DNA of 64,000 nucleotides from Echinicola strongylocentroti (GCF_003260975.1 NZ_CP030041.1:1525001-1589000), one strand, 5' to 3'. Positions 17,862 through 27,700 are shown, counted from the stretch's first letter. The notes: a model not told the origin generated them from the letters alone. Made by a program: numbers and translations.

Positions 17862-18003
17862 ACATCCGTTAGCCTGCCGGCTATGGTCTAGCGGCCAGAT
17901 GGAATCGAAAACAGCAGTGTAGCGACTGATTTTTGAAGTAGTTTGCGGATCGTAATACCTGTGCGCCGTGACGTGGATCGGCTTATGCATATTCCGGGTT
18001 TAA
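17862..18003 (-). repeat. Family A repeat, partial inverted copy
   Basis: Contains CTATGGTCTAGCGGCCAG, CAATACCTGTGCGCCGTG-like text and the end CTTATGCATATTCCGGGTTT. It matches the 28.13-28.25 and 29.04-29.11 kb segments. It is joined to the family B copy, the same A/B association seen near 28 kb. Confidence 0.65.
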
Positions 18004-18782
18004 TGCCGTTTAGTTAAGGGGATTCCCTTCTTTTCATATACCTAAAAGTCCTTTTTTTGATTGACTTTGGCGGGGGAAACCTGATCATCTTGGTGGATTT
18101 TATCCTTTTCCTTTTTTCCCCCGAAAGCCTTCGGGGCAGGCTATTGATGAAAAAAGAAAGAAAAAATCTAGGCCAGTGGTATTCCTGTTAAAATGGAACA
18201 TGGATTTACCCTGCGACGGGGATCTGTCACCCATTTTAATTTCCAGCCGATGGCTACGACCTAAAAGGCAGTGGGTCTCGCTGTTCCACGACGCGAGCCA
18301 ACTCCCTTTCTTAACGGCCTCCACCATTGGCTGGAAAACAGGCATACCAAGGGCCGTCATAAGGAAACGATACCTTTTTGGGACTTATTAACTGAATCCG
18401 CCTTGCAGGTATTGGGCGTTAAGAAATAAAAAAGTGGGTGGGCAAGAAGGCAGGCTTGTTTGACGAAATACTAGTCAAAAAGAATGTTGGCTGCTAGAAA
18501 AGGAGGAGTTTGCCTGCATGAGGGAAGGTTTTAATTTTAGGCCAATAGATGCACAGCGGCGGGGTTTTTTGGTTACTTTTTTGACCTGCAGCAAAAAAGT
18601 GACAAAGGTAAAGAGATGAAAACCATCTTGGAATTTAGCAGAAAAACAATAGAACCAATATTTCCAGGTACACACTAACTAAACGGCATTGATTCTGGGT
18701 TTAATGAACCAACCTAGATAATAACAAAAAGGCAACTTTTACTTAACCTATTTCCCAATATCAAGCGGGACATTTGTAGGTT
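18004..18782. other. Unexplained intergenic stretch, 779 bp
   Basis: Holds no convincing gene. One minus-strand frame (18100-18360, 86 codons) is open but low in coding character, with no homologue I can name. The stretch at 18230-18330 is rich in short complementary words. At ~18565-18600 TTACTTTTTTGACC and GCAAAAAAGTGAC can pair as a hairpin. It could be a decayed insertion or a structured non-coding repeat. A promoter for the downstream regulator should lie at the right end, but none could be assigned. Confidence 0.4.
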
Positions 18783-20426
18783 ATGAGATATCTAGTTCGC
18801 ATTCTACTTCCTGCTTTTTTATGGGCCTTATTTATGGGAGGCAAAGCTGGTGCACAAACCGAAAAAGACCTCTTCAAGAAATTAGATTCAGCTCAATTAC
18901 TCACAAAAAGTAATCCTGAACAGGCCTTTGCTTTGGCAACAGCGATGGTAGAGCAAAGTGCCCATCTAGAGAAAAAAACACTTCTCGGTAAAGCCCAGCT
19001 GATCAGAGGCAAGATCCTTTTGCAATTTGGTCTCTTCCAGCCTGCCTCTGAGGCGCTTTACGAAGCAGAACATATCTTTCAAACCAATAAGCATCACTTG
19101 TCGCTAGCGCAGGTAAATAATGTACTTGGAGAAGTATATTACAAAGTAAAATCCCCCAAGGATGCATTGGCCCGACACGAAAAGGCCTTAGAGATTTACC
19201 AAAAACTCACTGATAAAGAAGGAGAAGCAGAGACAAAGGGATTTATCGGAGGGATGTATGAAAAAATGGGCAACTACCCCAAGGCGTTGGCTTACCAGCA
19301 CGAAGCGCTGAAGATTTTTGAAAACCTGGAACTAAAAAGCCATTTGGCTTTTGTACGGGAAAATATCGGAAGTATCTATGAAGACCTGGAACAATATGAT
19401 TCTGCTTATTCAAATTTCGAAAAAGCCTACAGACTCAATGTTGCCATCGGTGATAGCCTTGGCTTGGTAAGCAACCTGAACAACCTCGGCGATGTATTCC
19501 GTAAAACCCGAGAACCAGAAAAGGGCTTGGCCTACTCGCGCAGAGCCGCCGAAATAAGTGCCAGATTAGGTTATCTGGACCAACAGACCAGCGCTGTGGT
19601 CGATATGTCCAAAGCTTATGCAGCCCTACAGGACTACAGAAACGCCTACAACTACCTGGAGCAAAGCCGTCAACTCAGTGAACTCGTCTATTCTGAAGAA
19701 TCTGCCCGGCAACTAGCCATTCAGGAAGTACAAAACCACCTTTACACCAAAAACCAACAGATCAGCCAGCTGGAACAAATGCGCGCATTTGATGCCAGTG
19801 TAAAATGGCTTTTGGTCTTTCTTGTCGGATTGATGTGCGTGTTGGGCTGGGTGGTCTTCAATCGTCAAAAACTAAAAATAAAAAGCAACAAAGAGCTCCT
19901 GGAACAGCAACAGAAAACCTTGGAGATAAAAGAACAACTGATCGCCACAGAAAAGGAAAACACCCAACTGCTGGAATTAAAAATTGAAACCGAAGAGCAG
20001 GCCCATTCAAAATCCCTTACCGCCCAGACCCTGCATTTGATCGATAAAAACCAAATGCTCGAAGGTATCCAAGTCAAACTAAAAAACATCTTGGAGGAAA
20101 ACCCCAAAGACCAAAAAAAGAGAATCAGAAACCTGATCAAAGAAATTGACTTTAATTTTTCGCATGACACTGACTGGGACGATTTCAAGCAAAACTTTGA
20201 AAAAGTCCATCAGGATTTTTTCCGAAACATACAGCAAAGGACTGGAGGACTTACCCCTGCAGAGATGAAACTCGCCAGCCTAATGCGCCTTAACCTTAGC
20301 TCCAAGGAAATAGCTTCTACCCTTGGGATCTCCTTGGACAGCCTTAGGATTTCACGTTACAGACTTCGGAAAAAATTAAGGCTTGAAAAAGGAGACAGTT
20401 TACAGCAATTCATCCTTTGTATATAG
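18783..20426 (+). CDS. Membrane-spanning TPR sensor with C-terminal LuxR-like HTH
   Basis: 547 residues. A signal peptide (~1-24) leads to about six TPR units (~40-325; for example EVYYKVKSPKDALARHEKALEI and NLGDVFRKTREPEKGLAYSRRA). One transmembrane helix (~339-358) is followed by a Gln/Glu/Lys-rich coiled coil (~360-430) and an HTH (~490-533: LTPAEMKLASLMRL, SSKEIASTLGIS, SLRISRYRLRKKL). The topology suggests periplasmic TPRs sensing something and a cytoplasmic DNA-binding end, a one-component type common in Bacteroidota. It may control the phytase and receptor genes that follow after 192 bases, by position only. Confidence 0.85.
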   Translation: MRYLVRILLPAFLWALFMGGKAGAQTEKDLFKKLDSAQLLTKSNPEQAFALATAMVEQSAHLEKKTLLGKAQLIRGKILLQFGLFQPASEALYEAEHIFQTNKHHLSLAQVNNVLGEVYYKVKSPKDALARHEKALEIYQKLTDKEGEAETKGFIGGMYEKMGNYPKALAYQHEALKIFENLELKSHLAFVRENIGSIYEDLEQYDSAYSNFEKAYRLNVAIGDSLGLVSNLNNLGDVFRKTREPEKGLAYSRRAAEISARLGYLDQQTSAVVDMSKAYAALQDYRNAYNYLEQSRQLSELVYSEESARQLAIQEVQNHLYTKNQQISQLEQMRAFDASVKWLLVFLVGLMCVLGWVVFNRQKLKIKSNKELLEQQQKTLEIKEQLIATEKENTQLLELKIETEEQAHSKSLTAQTLHLIDKNQMLEGIQVKLKNILEENPKDQKKRIRNLIKEIDFNFSHDTDWDDFKQNFEKVHQDFFRNIQQRTGGLTPAEMKLASLMRLNLSSKEIASTLGISLDSLRISRYRLRKKLRLEKGDSLQQFILCI

Positions 20427-20618
20427 TTTACAATTTGTTAATCCAGTTTTAACAATACACAAAACATTGACAACCAATAAGTTAATTAGATGTTAGCGTT
20501 TTATGTTTAGATTTTGTTAACGGTCATTATCCACGTTGTTGCCTAAATGATTACAGTAATTTCTAGTCATCCGAGGTACACCATCTTAAAATTGTGACAC
20601 CAAAAACATTCAAAACTT
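20427..20618 (+). promoter_or_regulatory. Likely promoter region of phytase-receptor operon
   Basis: A 192-bp AT-rich leader. TTTAGATTTTG near 20506-20516 resembles the Bacteroidota -7 element TAnnTTTG with one extra base, but no well-spaced TTG lies upstream. The region is the obvious target for the regulator encoded just before it. The call is weak. Confidence 0.3.
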
Positions 20619-21704
20619 ATGACAAGAAGTAAACTAATCTATGGACTTTGCTCTCTAAGTATCCTCGCAGGATCATGCAGTGAGCCTAGCCAACAAAAAG
20701 AAAATGCAACTGGCCAAAACCCCGTCAAGCCCATCTATGTAAGTGACTCCGTCATTCATGACACGGACGATCCTGCCGTCTGGGTAAACCCAGCAGATCC
20801 GGCAAAAAGCCTGATCCTAGGAACCGATAAAGATGCGGATGGAGCGCTTTATGTTTTTGACCTAAAAGGAAAAGCCATAGACTCTCTGATCGTACGGAAT
20901 ATTCAACGGCCAAACAACGTAGACATAAGTTATGGTCTGAAGTTAGGGGATCGCACAGTGGATTTTGCGGTTACTGGCGAACGGCTAACATCCAAACTCC
21001 GGTTTTTCAGTCTCCCAGACATGAAAGAAATCCATGCCGACGGAATCGAAATCTTCCAAGGAGAAACGGGAACCGAATACCGTGACCTAATGGGAGTAGC
21101 GGTGTACCACAACCCTCAAAATGGCAAGCAGTATGTGATCGCAGGCAGAAAGAACGGACCTCAGGACGGCTCCTATCTGTGGCAATATGAAATAAAAACT
21201 GCTGACGGAAAGCTTGACCTTGAACTGGTTCGGAAATTTGGTGAATTCAGCGGAAACAAGGAAATAGAGGCTATTGCAGTGGACAATGAGCTAGGGTACA
21301 TTTATTACTCCGATGAAGGAGTAGGCGTAAGAAAGTACTATGCAGACCCAGCAAAAGGCAACGAACAGCTGGCCTTATTTGCCACGGAGGGATTTACCAA
21401 AGACCATGAAGGTATCAGCATTTATAAAATAGATGAAGAGACTGGATACATTTTGGTTTCTGACCAAGAAGCGAACCTCTTCCATGTATTTCCGAGAGAA
21501 GGATCGGCTGCCAACCCTCATGAGCACAACCTGATCACAAAGATACCAACCAGTACTGTTTCAAGTGATGGATCCGAGACCATCAGCAGGGCACTAGGTC
21601 CCGACTATCCACATGGAATCTTCGTGGCCATGTCTGACGACAAGACATTCCAGCTATATAAGTGGGAAGACCTGGCCAGAGACCTCCTAAAATCAAAAAA
21701 CTAA
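20619..21704 (+). CDS. Beta-propeller (3-)phytase, probable lipoprotein
   Basis: 361 residues. The N-terminal signal ends AGSC with C20, suggesting a lipoprotein. The phytase family signature HDTDDPAVWVNPADPAKSL appears at ~46-64, followed by LILGTDKDADGALYVFDLKG, RPNNVDISYG, IEAIAVDNELGYIYYSDEGVGVRKY and DHEGISIY. These belong to the six-bladed calcium-dependent phytases (PF02333). The enzyme removes phosphate from inositol phosphates outside the cytoplasm. It starts 18 bases before the TonB receptor gene, so the pair probably liberates and imports phosphate esters or inositol phosphates; the import part is inference. Confidence 0.93.
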   Translation: MTRSKLIYGLCSLSILAGSCSEPSQQKENATGQNPVKPIYVSDSVIHDTDDPAVWVNPADPAKSLILGTDKDADGALYVFDLKGKAIDSLIVRNIQRPNNVDISYGLKLGDRTVDFAVTGERLTSKLRFFSLPDMKEIHADGIEIFQGETGTEYRDLMGVAVYHNPQNGKQYVIAGRKNGPQDGSYLWQYEIKTADGKLDLELVRKFGEFSGNKEIEAIAVDNELGYIYYSDEGVGVRKYYADPAKGNEQLALFATEGFTKDHEGISIYKIDEETGYILVSDQEANLFHVFPREGSAANPHEHNLITKIPTSTVSSDGSETISRALGPDYPHGIFVAMSDDKTFQLYKWEDLARDLLKSKN

Positions 21705-21722
21705 CCTATCAACCTCACTATT

Positions 21723-24497
21723 ATGAAAAATCAATTACTGAGAACATTTACTTTGCTAGTTGTTTTTTGCCTGGGGCATCAGGCGATATTGGCACAAGGA
21801 GCATTACGAGGAAGGGTAATCGACGCCCAAAACCTATCGATGCCTGGAGCAAATGTAATTTTACAAAACACCATTTTGGGTACTGTCACCAACCAAACAG
21901 GCGATTACACTATCGTAGATCTTCCGGCAGGTAAATATGATGTTTCTGTATCCTATTTAGGATATGGGTCAGTAGTCCATACCGCCGAAATCGAAGACGG
22001 AGAAACTACCATATTGAATTTCAAACTGGATCAAAAGACGATAGAAAACCTGGAATTTGTGGTGATGGGAGATCGGCTAAAAGGCCAAGCAAAAGCCCTC
22101 AACCAACAAAAAAACAATCCAAACATCACCAACATCGTGTCCTCAGACCAAATTGGCCGTTTTCCGGATGCCAATATAGGAGATGCGCTGAAACGGATCC
22201 CGGGTATCACCATGCAGAATGACCAAGGTGAAGCACGCGATATCATCATTCGTGGTATGGCTCCCCAGCTCAACTCTGTAACGCTAAATGGGGAGAGGAT
22301 CCCCTCTGCAGAAGGAGACAACAGAAGAGTGCAAATGGACCTGATCCCCTCGGATATGATCCAGACCATCGAAGTAAACAAGGCCGTACTGCCCAGTATG
22401 GATGCGGATGCCATCGGAGGCTCTGTCAACTTGGTCACCCGTAAAGCCCCAAACGACCTTAGGGTTTCAGGCACACTGGGATCAGGAGTAAACCTACTCT
22501 CGGACAAGCCGATTTGGACTGGTGCCATGATCCTAGGAAACAGGTTTATGGACGGAAAATTAGGAGCCATTGTATCGGCATCTTATAATAATCATAATTT
22601 CGGTTCTGAGAATATCGAGTCGGTATGGTACGACTCCGATAATGGCGTAGGTTTGGAAGAGTTCGAAATGAGAAAGTACCTTGTTCAAAGGGTACGACGG
22701 TCAGTATCCCTGGCATTGGATTATGAGATCAACCCAAATCACACCCTACTCTTCTCAAGCATGTACAATCACCGGGACGATTGGGAAAATCGCTTTGCCA
22801 TGAAAGTGGACAATCTAGATGACGTTTTTGACGATGCCAATTATGAAGAGATCTCCACAGGCGTATTCAATACCACTGGCGCCCGAGTGGAGTACGAGAC
22901 GAAAGGCGGCTTGGATTATGATAGAAATAAAGCAAAAAGACTGGAAGACCAACGCGTCCAAAACTTCACTTTGGGAGGTGATCACCTTTTTAACAAGCTA
23001 AAAATGGATTGGTCAGCCACTTATGCCAAGGCATCGGAAGAAAGGCCCCATGAGCGTTATATTGTCTACCGTCAAGAAGACCAAAATGTAAACATCGACA
23101 TTAACAATCCAAGAAAACCGTTTGCTTCCTTGGTCAACCTGTCGGATAATTTGGCGTTTGGGCTGGACAACTTATCTGATGAGTATCAGTATACCTTTGA
23201 TGAAGACTTGAATGCCAAACTGGACTTTAAATTACCCTATAGTGACAAAGGCATACTGCAATTTGGCGGACGCTACAGAGGAAAATATAAAAACCGAAGC
23301 AACAATTACTACGAATATGCTCCAGTAGATGAGGACGCCTTTGGCGCTACTTTGGGTGACGTCCCCTATACTGACCAATCAGACCCTAACTTCCTACCAG
23401 GAAGCCAATACCAAATCGGGAACTTTGCTGATCCGCAGTTTTTGGGAGACTTGGACTTCAGTGATCCGAGCCAATTCGAAGGTGAGGCGATTTTTGAGGA
23501 ATTTTTACCTGGTAATTATTCCGCAAATGAAACCATCACAGCAGCCTATGCCATGGCCGATCACCAGTTGACCCAAAAGCTTTCTACCATCGTAGGTCTT
23601 CGTTGGGAGCATACACAAATAGACTACACCGGTAATCTGTACGATGTGGACAATGAGACCTTCAGCCAAACCACACAGGATGATAGTTATTCCAATTTTA
23701 TGCCTGGTGTGCATTTCAAATATGATGCTGACCAAAACACCATCATTAGGTTAGCTTGGACCAACACCATCGCCCGACCAAATTACTATGACTTGGTACC
23801 CTATGCGGAGTACGTAGCCGAAGATGATGAGCTATCACGGGGAAATCCTGATCTTTTGCCTACTATTTCCATGAACTTTGACCTAATGGCAGAGAAGTAC
23901 TTTGACAATGTCGGGTTGATTTCATTGGGTGGTTTTTATAAGGATATTGACCAGTTTGTATATGAAAAAACTGACCTGGACTATAGTGACCCGATTTTTG
24001 GAGACGGACTGGAATACACCAGACCTGAGAATGGTGGAACGGCCGCTGTCTATGGACTGGAAGCATCCGTCCAAAAACAAGTTTGGAAAGGACTGGGCAT
24101 TTATTTGAACTATACCTTAACACAGTCTGAGACCACTGGGATAGAAGGCCGAGAAGAAGACAATCTGGAACTACCAGGCACTGCCCAGCACATGTTCAAT
24201 GCTTCCCTTTCGTACGAAACCAAAAAGCTGGTGATAAGAGCTTCCCTGAATTATGCGGGTGATTATCTCGATGAGCTGGGCGGAGAACAGTTTGAAGACC
24301 GTTATTACGATGAGCAAATGTTCTTGGATGTAAATGCCTCTTATGCCTTTACGCCCAAGTGGCGCTTGTTCTTTGAAGGCAATAACCTCACCAATCAACC
24401 TTTAAGGTACTACCAAGGCATTCGATCTAGGACCATGCAAGAAGAATACTATAACGCAAGATTGAATTTTGGTGTGAAGTTCGACTTGTTCGAATAG
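21723..24497 (+). CDS. TonB-dependent receptor with carboxypeptidase-like N-domain
   Basis: 924 residues. A signal peptide (~1-25, LAQG) is followed by a CarboxypepD_reg-like domain (~27-105), a plug with SDQIGRFPDANIGDALKRIPGI and RGMAPQLNSVTLNGERIP (~140-195), and a 22-strand-type barrel ending in NFGVKFDLF with the terminal Phe motif. The FPDANxxDALxRIPG style belongs to receptors often tied to sugar or phosphate-ester use rather than SusC proteins. No SusD follows. It is co-transcribed with the phytase, so the likely ligand is a phytase substrate or product. Confidence 0.93.
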   Translation: MKNQLLRTFTLLVVFCLGHQAILAQGALRGRVIDAQNLSMPGANVILQNTILGTVTNQTGDYTIVDLPAGKYDVSVSYLGYGSVVHTAEIEDGETTILNFKLDQKTIENLEFVVMGDRLKGQAKALNQQKNNPNITNIVSSDQIGRFPDANIGDALKRIPGITMQNDQGEARDIIIRGMAPQLNSVTLNGERIPSAEGDNRRVQMDLIPSDMIQTIEVNKAVLPSMDADAIGGSVNLVTRKAPNDLRVSGTLGSGVNLLSDKPIWTGAMILGNRFMDGKLGAIVSASYNNHNFGSENIESVWYDSDNGVGLEEFEMRKYLVQRVRRSVSLALDYEINPNHTLLFSSMYNHRDDWENRFAMKVDNLDDVFDDANYEEISTGVFNTTGARVEYETKGGLDYDRNKAKRLEDQRVQNFTLGGDHLFNKLKMDWSATYAKASEERPHERYIVYRQEDQNVNIDINNPRKPFASLVNLSDNLAFGLDNLSDEYQYTFDEDLNAKLDFKLPYSDKGILQFGGRYRGKYKNRSNNYYEYAPVDEDAFGATLGDVPYTDQSDPNFLPGSQYQIGNFADPQFLGDLDFSDPSQFEGEAIFEEFLPGNYSANETITAAYAMADHQLTQKLSTIVGLRWEHTQIDYTGNLYDVDNETFSQTTQDDSYSNFMPGVHFKYDADQNTIIRLAWTNTIARPNYYDLVPYAEYVAEDDELSRGNPDLLPTISMNFDLMAEKYFDNVGLISLGGFYKDIDQFVYEKTDLDYSDPIFGDGLEYTRPENGGTAAVYGLEASVQKQVWKGLGIYLNYTLTQSETTGIEGREEDNLELPGTAQHMFNASLSYETKKLVIRASLNYAGDYLDELGGEQFEDRYYDEQMFLDVNASYAFTPKWRLFFEGNNLTNQPLRYYQGIRSRTMQEEYYNARLNFGVKFDLFE

Positions 24498-24524
24498 ATT
24501 AAACCATTACTATCACCTAATATT

Positions 24525-24588
24525 AGCTGTCCTGTCTTTTCTCTGTCAAGGCTCCACATCCATGAAGAAAAGACGGGACAGCTTTTTT
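24525..24588 (+). terminator. Intrinsic terminator after TonB receptor
   Basis: AGCTGTCCtGTCTTTTCT pairs with AGAAAAGACgGGACAGCT, an 18-bp stem with one mismatch around a 22-base loop, followed by TTTTTT. It lies 28 bases after the receptor stop and is a strong rho-independent terminator. The rest of the 24498-24865 gap shows nothing else. Confidence 0.9.
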
Positions 24589-24865
24589 TACCCGCATTTC
24601 AAGACATCGAAAAAAGTAACGTCCACAGCTAACTTATTAGACATCCACATTAGGAAGGCACAATAGAGGAAATTCAGTGATCAATATGCCCTATACTTTT
24701 CAATGGGACCTTTACGCCAACTGGAGGAATGTATCGAAAGCCTTAAAAACGATTCTAATTTTAAAAAAAAGCGTGTTTGCAGGATAGTTTCTCCCAATGG
24801 TAACTGAATACACAGAGAGTTCGACTGGGGGAGTTGCCCTTGTTTCCCATGTGAACAGCACTAAT

Positions 24866-25870
24866 TCAGCCTCTCACCTCCCTCCTCATAAAAAGGAAGT
24901 AAGACAAGGCAAAACACAGCACGGTAGCGGCCACAAGACCACTCACTTGAGGCCACACGATCATCAGGCTATCTTTCAATGACAATGGAGAAGGAATAGC
25001 CCCAGCCATTTGCTCCATCGTGACTGGCCCTAAACTACGGACAGAGGGAATCAATAAAGTAGTGGTGGCGTCAGTAAAAAGCTGACTGGGAGCCAGCCGA
25101 AGAAATGACATGACCATTTCTCGATACCTAATCACCTGCGATTGGGACAGGGCATTTACATCTGGACCAAATGCCCCTACCAATCCTTCCACTACCATTT
25201 GGTAAAACACCGTAAAAAACAACCATACACCTATCAAAGAAAGTGCGGAGGTGGACGGTTGCCGAAAAAGAATGGAAAACAAAATGGCCAGTGCCAACCA
25301 AAACCCCACGTATATGATACATAAAAATGTAAAACCCAAAATCCTAAAGACCTCTTCAATACTGACCAATATTCCAGTCATCAGTATCCCCGCACCAATC
25401 ATCAGGAGAACAAGACTCAGCAGGAGTACACCTATGAGAAGTATCGAACCGGTAAACTTTGACAACAGCAAATTGTCCCTGTATACGGGCTGAGCCATGA
25501 CCCGGGTCAACGTTCCTTTTTGTTGTTCAGAATTGATCGCATCAAATCCAAGTCCAATTCCCAATAGAGGTCCCAGAAAACTGAGAAACACATGAAATGG
25601 AGGCAACGTCCCCTCAGTAGTGGTAAGCAGTTTCAGGTACAAGAACAACTGATCAGTATCCTTAACCTTGGCAATAGCTTCGCGGATATTTCCAAATGCT
25701 ACTGATGTGGTTCCTAAGAATGTAAACAGAATCAGCAGCAGTAGAACTACAAAACGCCAGCTTCGCAGATGATCTCCAACTTCCTTCGCCACCATCACCC
25801 AAAATGCACTTGGCTTAGCATCCCCTTGATAGAAAGTGCTTTTATTGAATGTAGATATTTCAGCATTCAT
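24866..25870 (-). CDS. ABC transporter permease (ABC-2 / NosY-GldF type)
   Basis: 334 residues with about six transmembrane segments: one near 40-60, the rest at ~107-127, 150-180, 185-225, 225-245 and 300-328. The N-terminal soluble stretch ends VMVAKEVGDHLRS, and INSEQQKGTLTRVMAQPVYRDNLLLSK (~117-143) is the ABC-2 permease signature region. It has the large loop before the last helix seen in NosY-like permeases. The start codon overlaps the ATPase stop by 4 bases. It forms a transporter with the upstream ATPase; the cargo is unknown. Confidence 0.9.
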   Translation of the reverse strand: MNAEISTFNKSTFYQGDAKPSAFWVMVAKEVGDHLRSWRFVVLLLLILFTFLGTTSVAFGNIREAIAKVKDTDQLFLYLKLLTTTEGTLPPFHVFLSFLGPLLGIGLGFDAINSEQQKGTLTRVMAQPVYRDNLLLSKFTGSILLIGVLLLSLVLLMIGAGILMTGILVSIEEVFRILGFTFLCIIYVGFWLALAILFSILFRQPSTSALSLIGVWLFFTVFYQMVVEGLVGAFGPDVNALSQSQVIRYREMVMSFLRLAPSQLFTDATTTLLIPSVRSLGPVTMEQMAGAIPSPLSLKDSLMIVWPQVSGLVAATVLCFALSYFLFMRREVRG

Positions 25871-26856
25871 GGTATTTTGTTCTCTATTTTATTGTTTTCA
25901 AAATAGGTTTGGTAAATTTCTTCCAAGCCATACTCTTTGTTCTGGACAGCTGTAATGCCATATCCCTTTTCCACAAAAAAACGGACGATTTCGGGAGTAA
26001 TATTATCCTTACTGCCTATTTCCACCGAATGTCCGTCGACTGTCACTTGCAGAACAGCCGTCATCCCCATGAGCTCCTCCTTTTCTTGGGAGGAGACAGG
26101 AAGGGCTTCTTGCAAGGTCACTTTTACAGAATGGGGATTTTCCGAAAATAGCCGTTTGGCCAAATAATCTATACTCCCCTCTCCCAAGAGAGTACCTCCC
26201 ACAAAAATGCCCACACGGTCACACACCTTCTGAACTTGGTAAAGGTGATGGGAGGACAGCAATACAGTCAAGCCCCTCTCTCTGCTCAGCCTGGAGATAA
26301 GAGCCAAAAACTCCCTCACCCCACTCGGGTCTATCCCCAAGGTAGGTTCATCCAATACCACCACCTCAGGGTCCTTGATAAGTACCTCAGCCAATCCAAG
26401 GCGCTGCTTCATCCCTCGCGAAAAAGCTGATGCTTTTTTGTGTATCACTGCTCCCGATAGACCTACGGTTTCCAATACTGATACAGCCCGCTCTTCTATC
26501 TCGGAACGAATAATCCCATTCAGCTCACCTATGTATTTTAGGTTTTCAAGAGCGGTCATATTATCATAAAAACCAATGCTATCCGGCATATATCCTACCC
26601 GTCTTTTTACCGCAATGGGATCTATAGTGGCATTGATCCCACATACGTGGGCAGTGCCTGAGCTGGGCTCAGCCAATCCCAGCATCATCAGTATAGTGGT
26701 GGTCTTGCCGGCTCCGTTTGGCCCTAACAACCCGAATATTTCCCCTTTTTTGATCCTAAGGTCCAAGCTGTCCACGGCCTTGAACGAACCATAATATTTC
26801 GTCAGGCCATCAAGGTTTATGATTGGTTTTTCCATAGGCCGATTATCTTCTTCCAA
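25867..26856 (-). CDS. ABC transporter ATP-binding protein
   Basis: Up to 329 residues. Walker A is GPNGAGKTT (K51), the signature is FSRGMKQRLGLAEVL, Walker B is VVVLDEPTLGID, and the switch His is in LLSSHHL. A C-terminal extension (~225-329) is typical of CcmA/NosF-type subunits. The longest start overlaps the upstream gene by 14 bases; an internal ATG at 26835 (MEKPIINLDG) gives a 322-residue protein without that overlap and may be the true start. It is coupled to the permease by ATGA overlap. Confidence 0.94.
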   Translation of the reverse strand: MEEDNRPMEKPIINLDGLTKYYGSFKAVDSLDLRIKKGEIFGLLGPNGAGKTTTILMMLGLAEPSSGTAHVCGINATIDPIAVKRRVGYMPDSIGFYDNMTALENLKYIGELNGIIRSEIEERAVSVLETVGLSGAVIHKKASAFSRGMKQRLGLAEVLIKDPEVVVLDEPTLGIDPSGVREFLALISRLSRERGLTVLLSSHHLYQVQKVCDRVGIFVGGTLLGEGSIDYLAKRLFSENPHSVKVTLQEALPVSSQEKEELMGMTAVLQVTVDGHSVEIGSKDNITPEIVRFFVEKGYGITAVQNKEYGLEEIYQTYFENNKIENKIP

Positions 26857-27700
26857 ACTTCCGAACCAAATAATAAACCAATCCTATCGCCATCAGAATG
26901 ACCATGATGCCAATCCAGCCCGAAAGCAGGGAAGTAGTTACCGTCATTCTATAGCTCGCCTCACTATTGGTTTCATCTGACTTGGCGGTAAACCTCGTGA
27001 CATAATCCCCAGGCAGGGTCTTGTCTGGAACTGTTAAGGTCACTACGACATCGGCGGTTTTTCCAGGCGCCAACTTTTCAATAGAGGAAGGTGAAAAAGA
27101 AGCCTCCCATTTGGGTGGGGTTCTAGAGGAAAGCGAAACACTTTCCAACGCCAAGGACCCGGTGTTTTTTACCTGAAGGTTTATCTCTTTTCGCTTACCC
27201 TCGGTAATTTCTCCACTAAGTCTCCCAGATGGTGTGCTCAGCTCCAATTCATAAGCCCCTTCGACAACTGCCTCAAGCGAAAGCCCCAAGGAATCCTGGC
27301 CTGCAATGGCATATACTGAAATAGGGTAAGTAGAAGGCTCCGAGCCATGGGCGGGGTTTACTTCGATGCTGACATTTTCCGATTTCCCTTCTTCCAGTTT
27401 AAGGGAAGTGACTTGTTGGCCACTTACTTTAAACTTGACCCTCCATCCATCTGGAGCTTTTACGTTCAGGTCATATTGCATCGTTTGTCCTGAGCTGTTC
27501 TTAAGGGTAGCTTGATAGCGGAAGGTTTCATTTACAGGTGCCTCAATGTTTACCAAACGAGCGGTAAAAGAGGATGATCCTTCTGGTCCTTGCGCAGCCC
27601 ACCCCAACGGTGAAGAAAAAAGTACAAAAACCATCATGAGTAAGAACAAATACTGCATGCCCATTTTGGGCTTTCCATTGTTAAAACTATCTACTGACAT
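26843..27700 (-). CDS. Exported NEW3-domain protein with C-terminal membrane anchor
   Basis: 285 residues. The hydrophobic signal region is at ~15-37 (ending GWAAQG). Two Ig-like NEW3/CARDB-type repeats follow: VNIEAPVNETFRYQATLKNSSGQ..PDGWRVKF (~48-90) and KEINLQVKNTGSLALESVSLSSRTPPKWEASFSP (~170-205), with the second ending in ADVVVTLTVPDKTLPGDYVTRF. A C-terminal TM helix (~258-280) ends in RKFGRR. The first gene of a three-gene operon with an ABC ATPase and permease, it is probably the periplasmic part of that transporter. The same trio occurs in several Bacteroidota and Archaea, to my knowledge without a defined substrate. Confidence 0.85.
   Translation of the reverse strand: MSVDSFNNGKPKMGMQYLFLLMMVFVLFSSPLGWAAQGPEGSSSFTARLVNIEAPVNETFRYQATLKNSSGQTMQYDLNVKAPDGWRVKFKVSGQQVTSLKLEEGKSENVSIEVNPAHGSEPSTYPISVYAIAGQDSLGLSLEAVVEGAYELELSTPSGRLSGEITEGKRKEINLQVKNTGSLALESVSLSSRTPPKWEASFSPSSIEKLAPGKTADVVVTLTVPDKTLPGDYVTRFTAKSDETNSEASYRMTVTTSLLSGWIGIMVILMAIGLVYYLVRKFGRR

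Noticed and set aside
18100..18360. Minus-strand 86-codon frame as a small gene
   Set aside because: Weak start context, mixed composition, overlap with repeat-like text and no recognisable family. Kept only as part of the unexplained stretch.
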